Shown in pieces: positions 63,921-64,000 of a stretch of 64,000 nucleotides of DNA. The stretch comes from Nocardia mexicana NBRC 108244 (GTDB lineage: Bacteria; Actinomycetota; Actinomycetes; Mycobacteriales; Mycobacteriaceae): the NCBI RefSeq assembly GCF_001613165.1, contig NZ_BDBV01000074.1, positions 51,630 through 115,629 on the forward strand, written 5' to 3'. Numbering within the stretch: the stretch's first letter is position 1; every line of letters begins with the position of its first letter. The notes under the pieces are model-generated. The model was not told where the DNA came from, did not search any database, and saw only the letters and a program-made list of their open reading frames with translations. Made by a program: the position numbers and the translations under genes.

Positions 63921-64000
63921 GTGACTTCGCCCTACGACGATGGACCCAACGGCGGGCGCGCCCCGCGCGGCTCGCAACCGCGGCCCGGCGGATACCCGCC
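63921..64000 (+). CDS. Start of probable class A PBP PonA1 (N-terminal fragment)
   Basis: GTG 63921 opens a frame that runs off the window (26 full codons), giving MTSPYDDGPNGGRAPRGSQP and a further Gly/Pro/Arg-rich stretch. GGAG lies 9 bases upstream. The sequence alone fits the disordered cytoplasmic N-terminus of actinobacterial PonA1, and its position after DUF5318 matches Rv0049-Rv0050. The assignment rests on synteny, since no domain is visible. The 63750-63920 gap has possible -10 boxes (TAGGCT near 63836) and no gene. Confidence 0.5.
   Translation, partial: MTSPYDDGPNGGRAPRGSQPRPGGYP

Noticed and set aside
1..64000. tRNA, rRNA, insertion sequence, integrase or prophage genes
   Set aside because: None was recognised on either strand; the only transposase-like feature is the HTH domain in the regulator at 51304-52014.

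Overview
The window is high-GC actinobacterial DNA, most likely from Nocardia or a close relative in the Mycobacteriales. Supporting points are the many GTG starts, frequent leaderless promoters, a sigL/rslA sigma/anti-sigma pair, an F420-type LLM oxidoreductase, a glucosylglycerate hydrolase, an LpqY/SugAB-like sugar importer, and the block ino1 - padR - DUF5318 - (ponA1 start), which follows the Mycobacterium tuberculosis order near the origin. No rRNA, tRNA, CRISPR array, insertion sequence or prophage was found.

Layout. 1-9.9 kb: end of a class III nucleotide cyclase, two membrane proteins, a lipoprotein PBP lacking its catalytic motifs, aroQ, an ABC exporter operon with its own HTH gene, and two tandem imine-reductase-like genes facing an HxlR regulator. 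10-16.5 kb: glycerate kinase, a secreted hydrolase, GNAT and acyltransferase genes, yqgE, sigL/rslA. 16.5-24.4 kb: a DUF1772 gene, then a compact putative biosynthetic cluster (PLP aminotransferase, atypical KAS III, SRPBCC protein, ThDP enzyme) facing an EXLDI/ribbon-helix-helix gene and a daunorubicin-type ABC exporter. 24.4-35.4 kb: HAD and SdpI proteins, leuS, N-formylglutamate amidohydrolase-like protein, SDR, glucosylglycerate hydrolase, GH25 lysozyme, a TetR/MFS pair. 35.6-44.8 kb: a His-rich metal-binding protein, Tat-exported PhoX, a fused amino-acid ABC importer, YeiH with a 41-aa partner, an LLM oxidoreductase, an orphan sugar-importer ATPase, an HxlR regulator. 44.9-54.4 kb: a frameshifted thiolase, menC, a MarR-controlled SgcJ/SDR operon, a MarR-type regulator with an IS30-like HTH, a metallohydrolase/DUF2786 pair. 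54.5-64 kb: an ATPase-less sugar importer, a class A PBP, two GyrI-like proteins, ino1, padR, DUF5318 and the start of what is probably ponA1.

The gene order suggests a conserved core (yqgE, leuS, ino1, padR, DUF5318, ponA1) opened up by accessory modules, each with its own regulator and a recognisable operator palindrome. Sugar import links two loci: the ATPase at 43.1 kb could power the importer at 54.5 kb. Glucosylglycerate hydrolase (31 kb) and glycerate kinase (10 kb) are successive steps in glucosylglycerate use.

The most unusual content is repetitive. (i) A hairpin 'head' with a conserved 9-nt loop (CAAAAGCAT type) occurs five times, three times followed by degenerate tail repeats that copy the right arm of the hairpin. 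One head sits in frame inside leuS, one forms the C-terminus of the DUF3054 protein, and one abuts the stop of the sugar ATPase. (ii) A 75-82 bp double-stem palindrome occurs three times at gene 3' ends. (iii) A REP-like hairpin pair is inserted in frame in the ThDP enzyme. (iv) An 86-bp repeat occurs twice, once supplying the menC start codon. (v) A 96-bp inverted repeat precedes yqgE.
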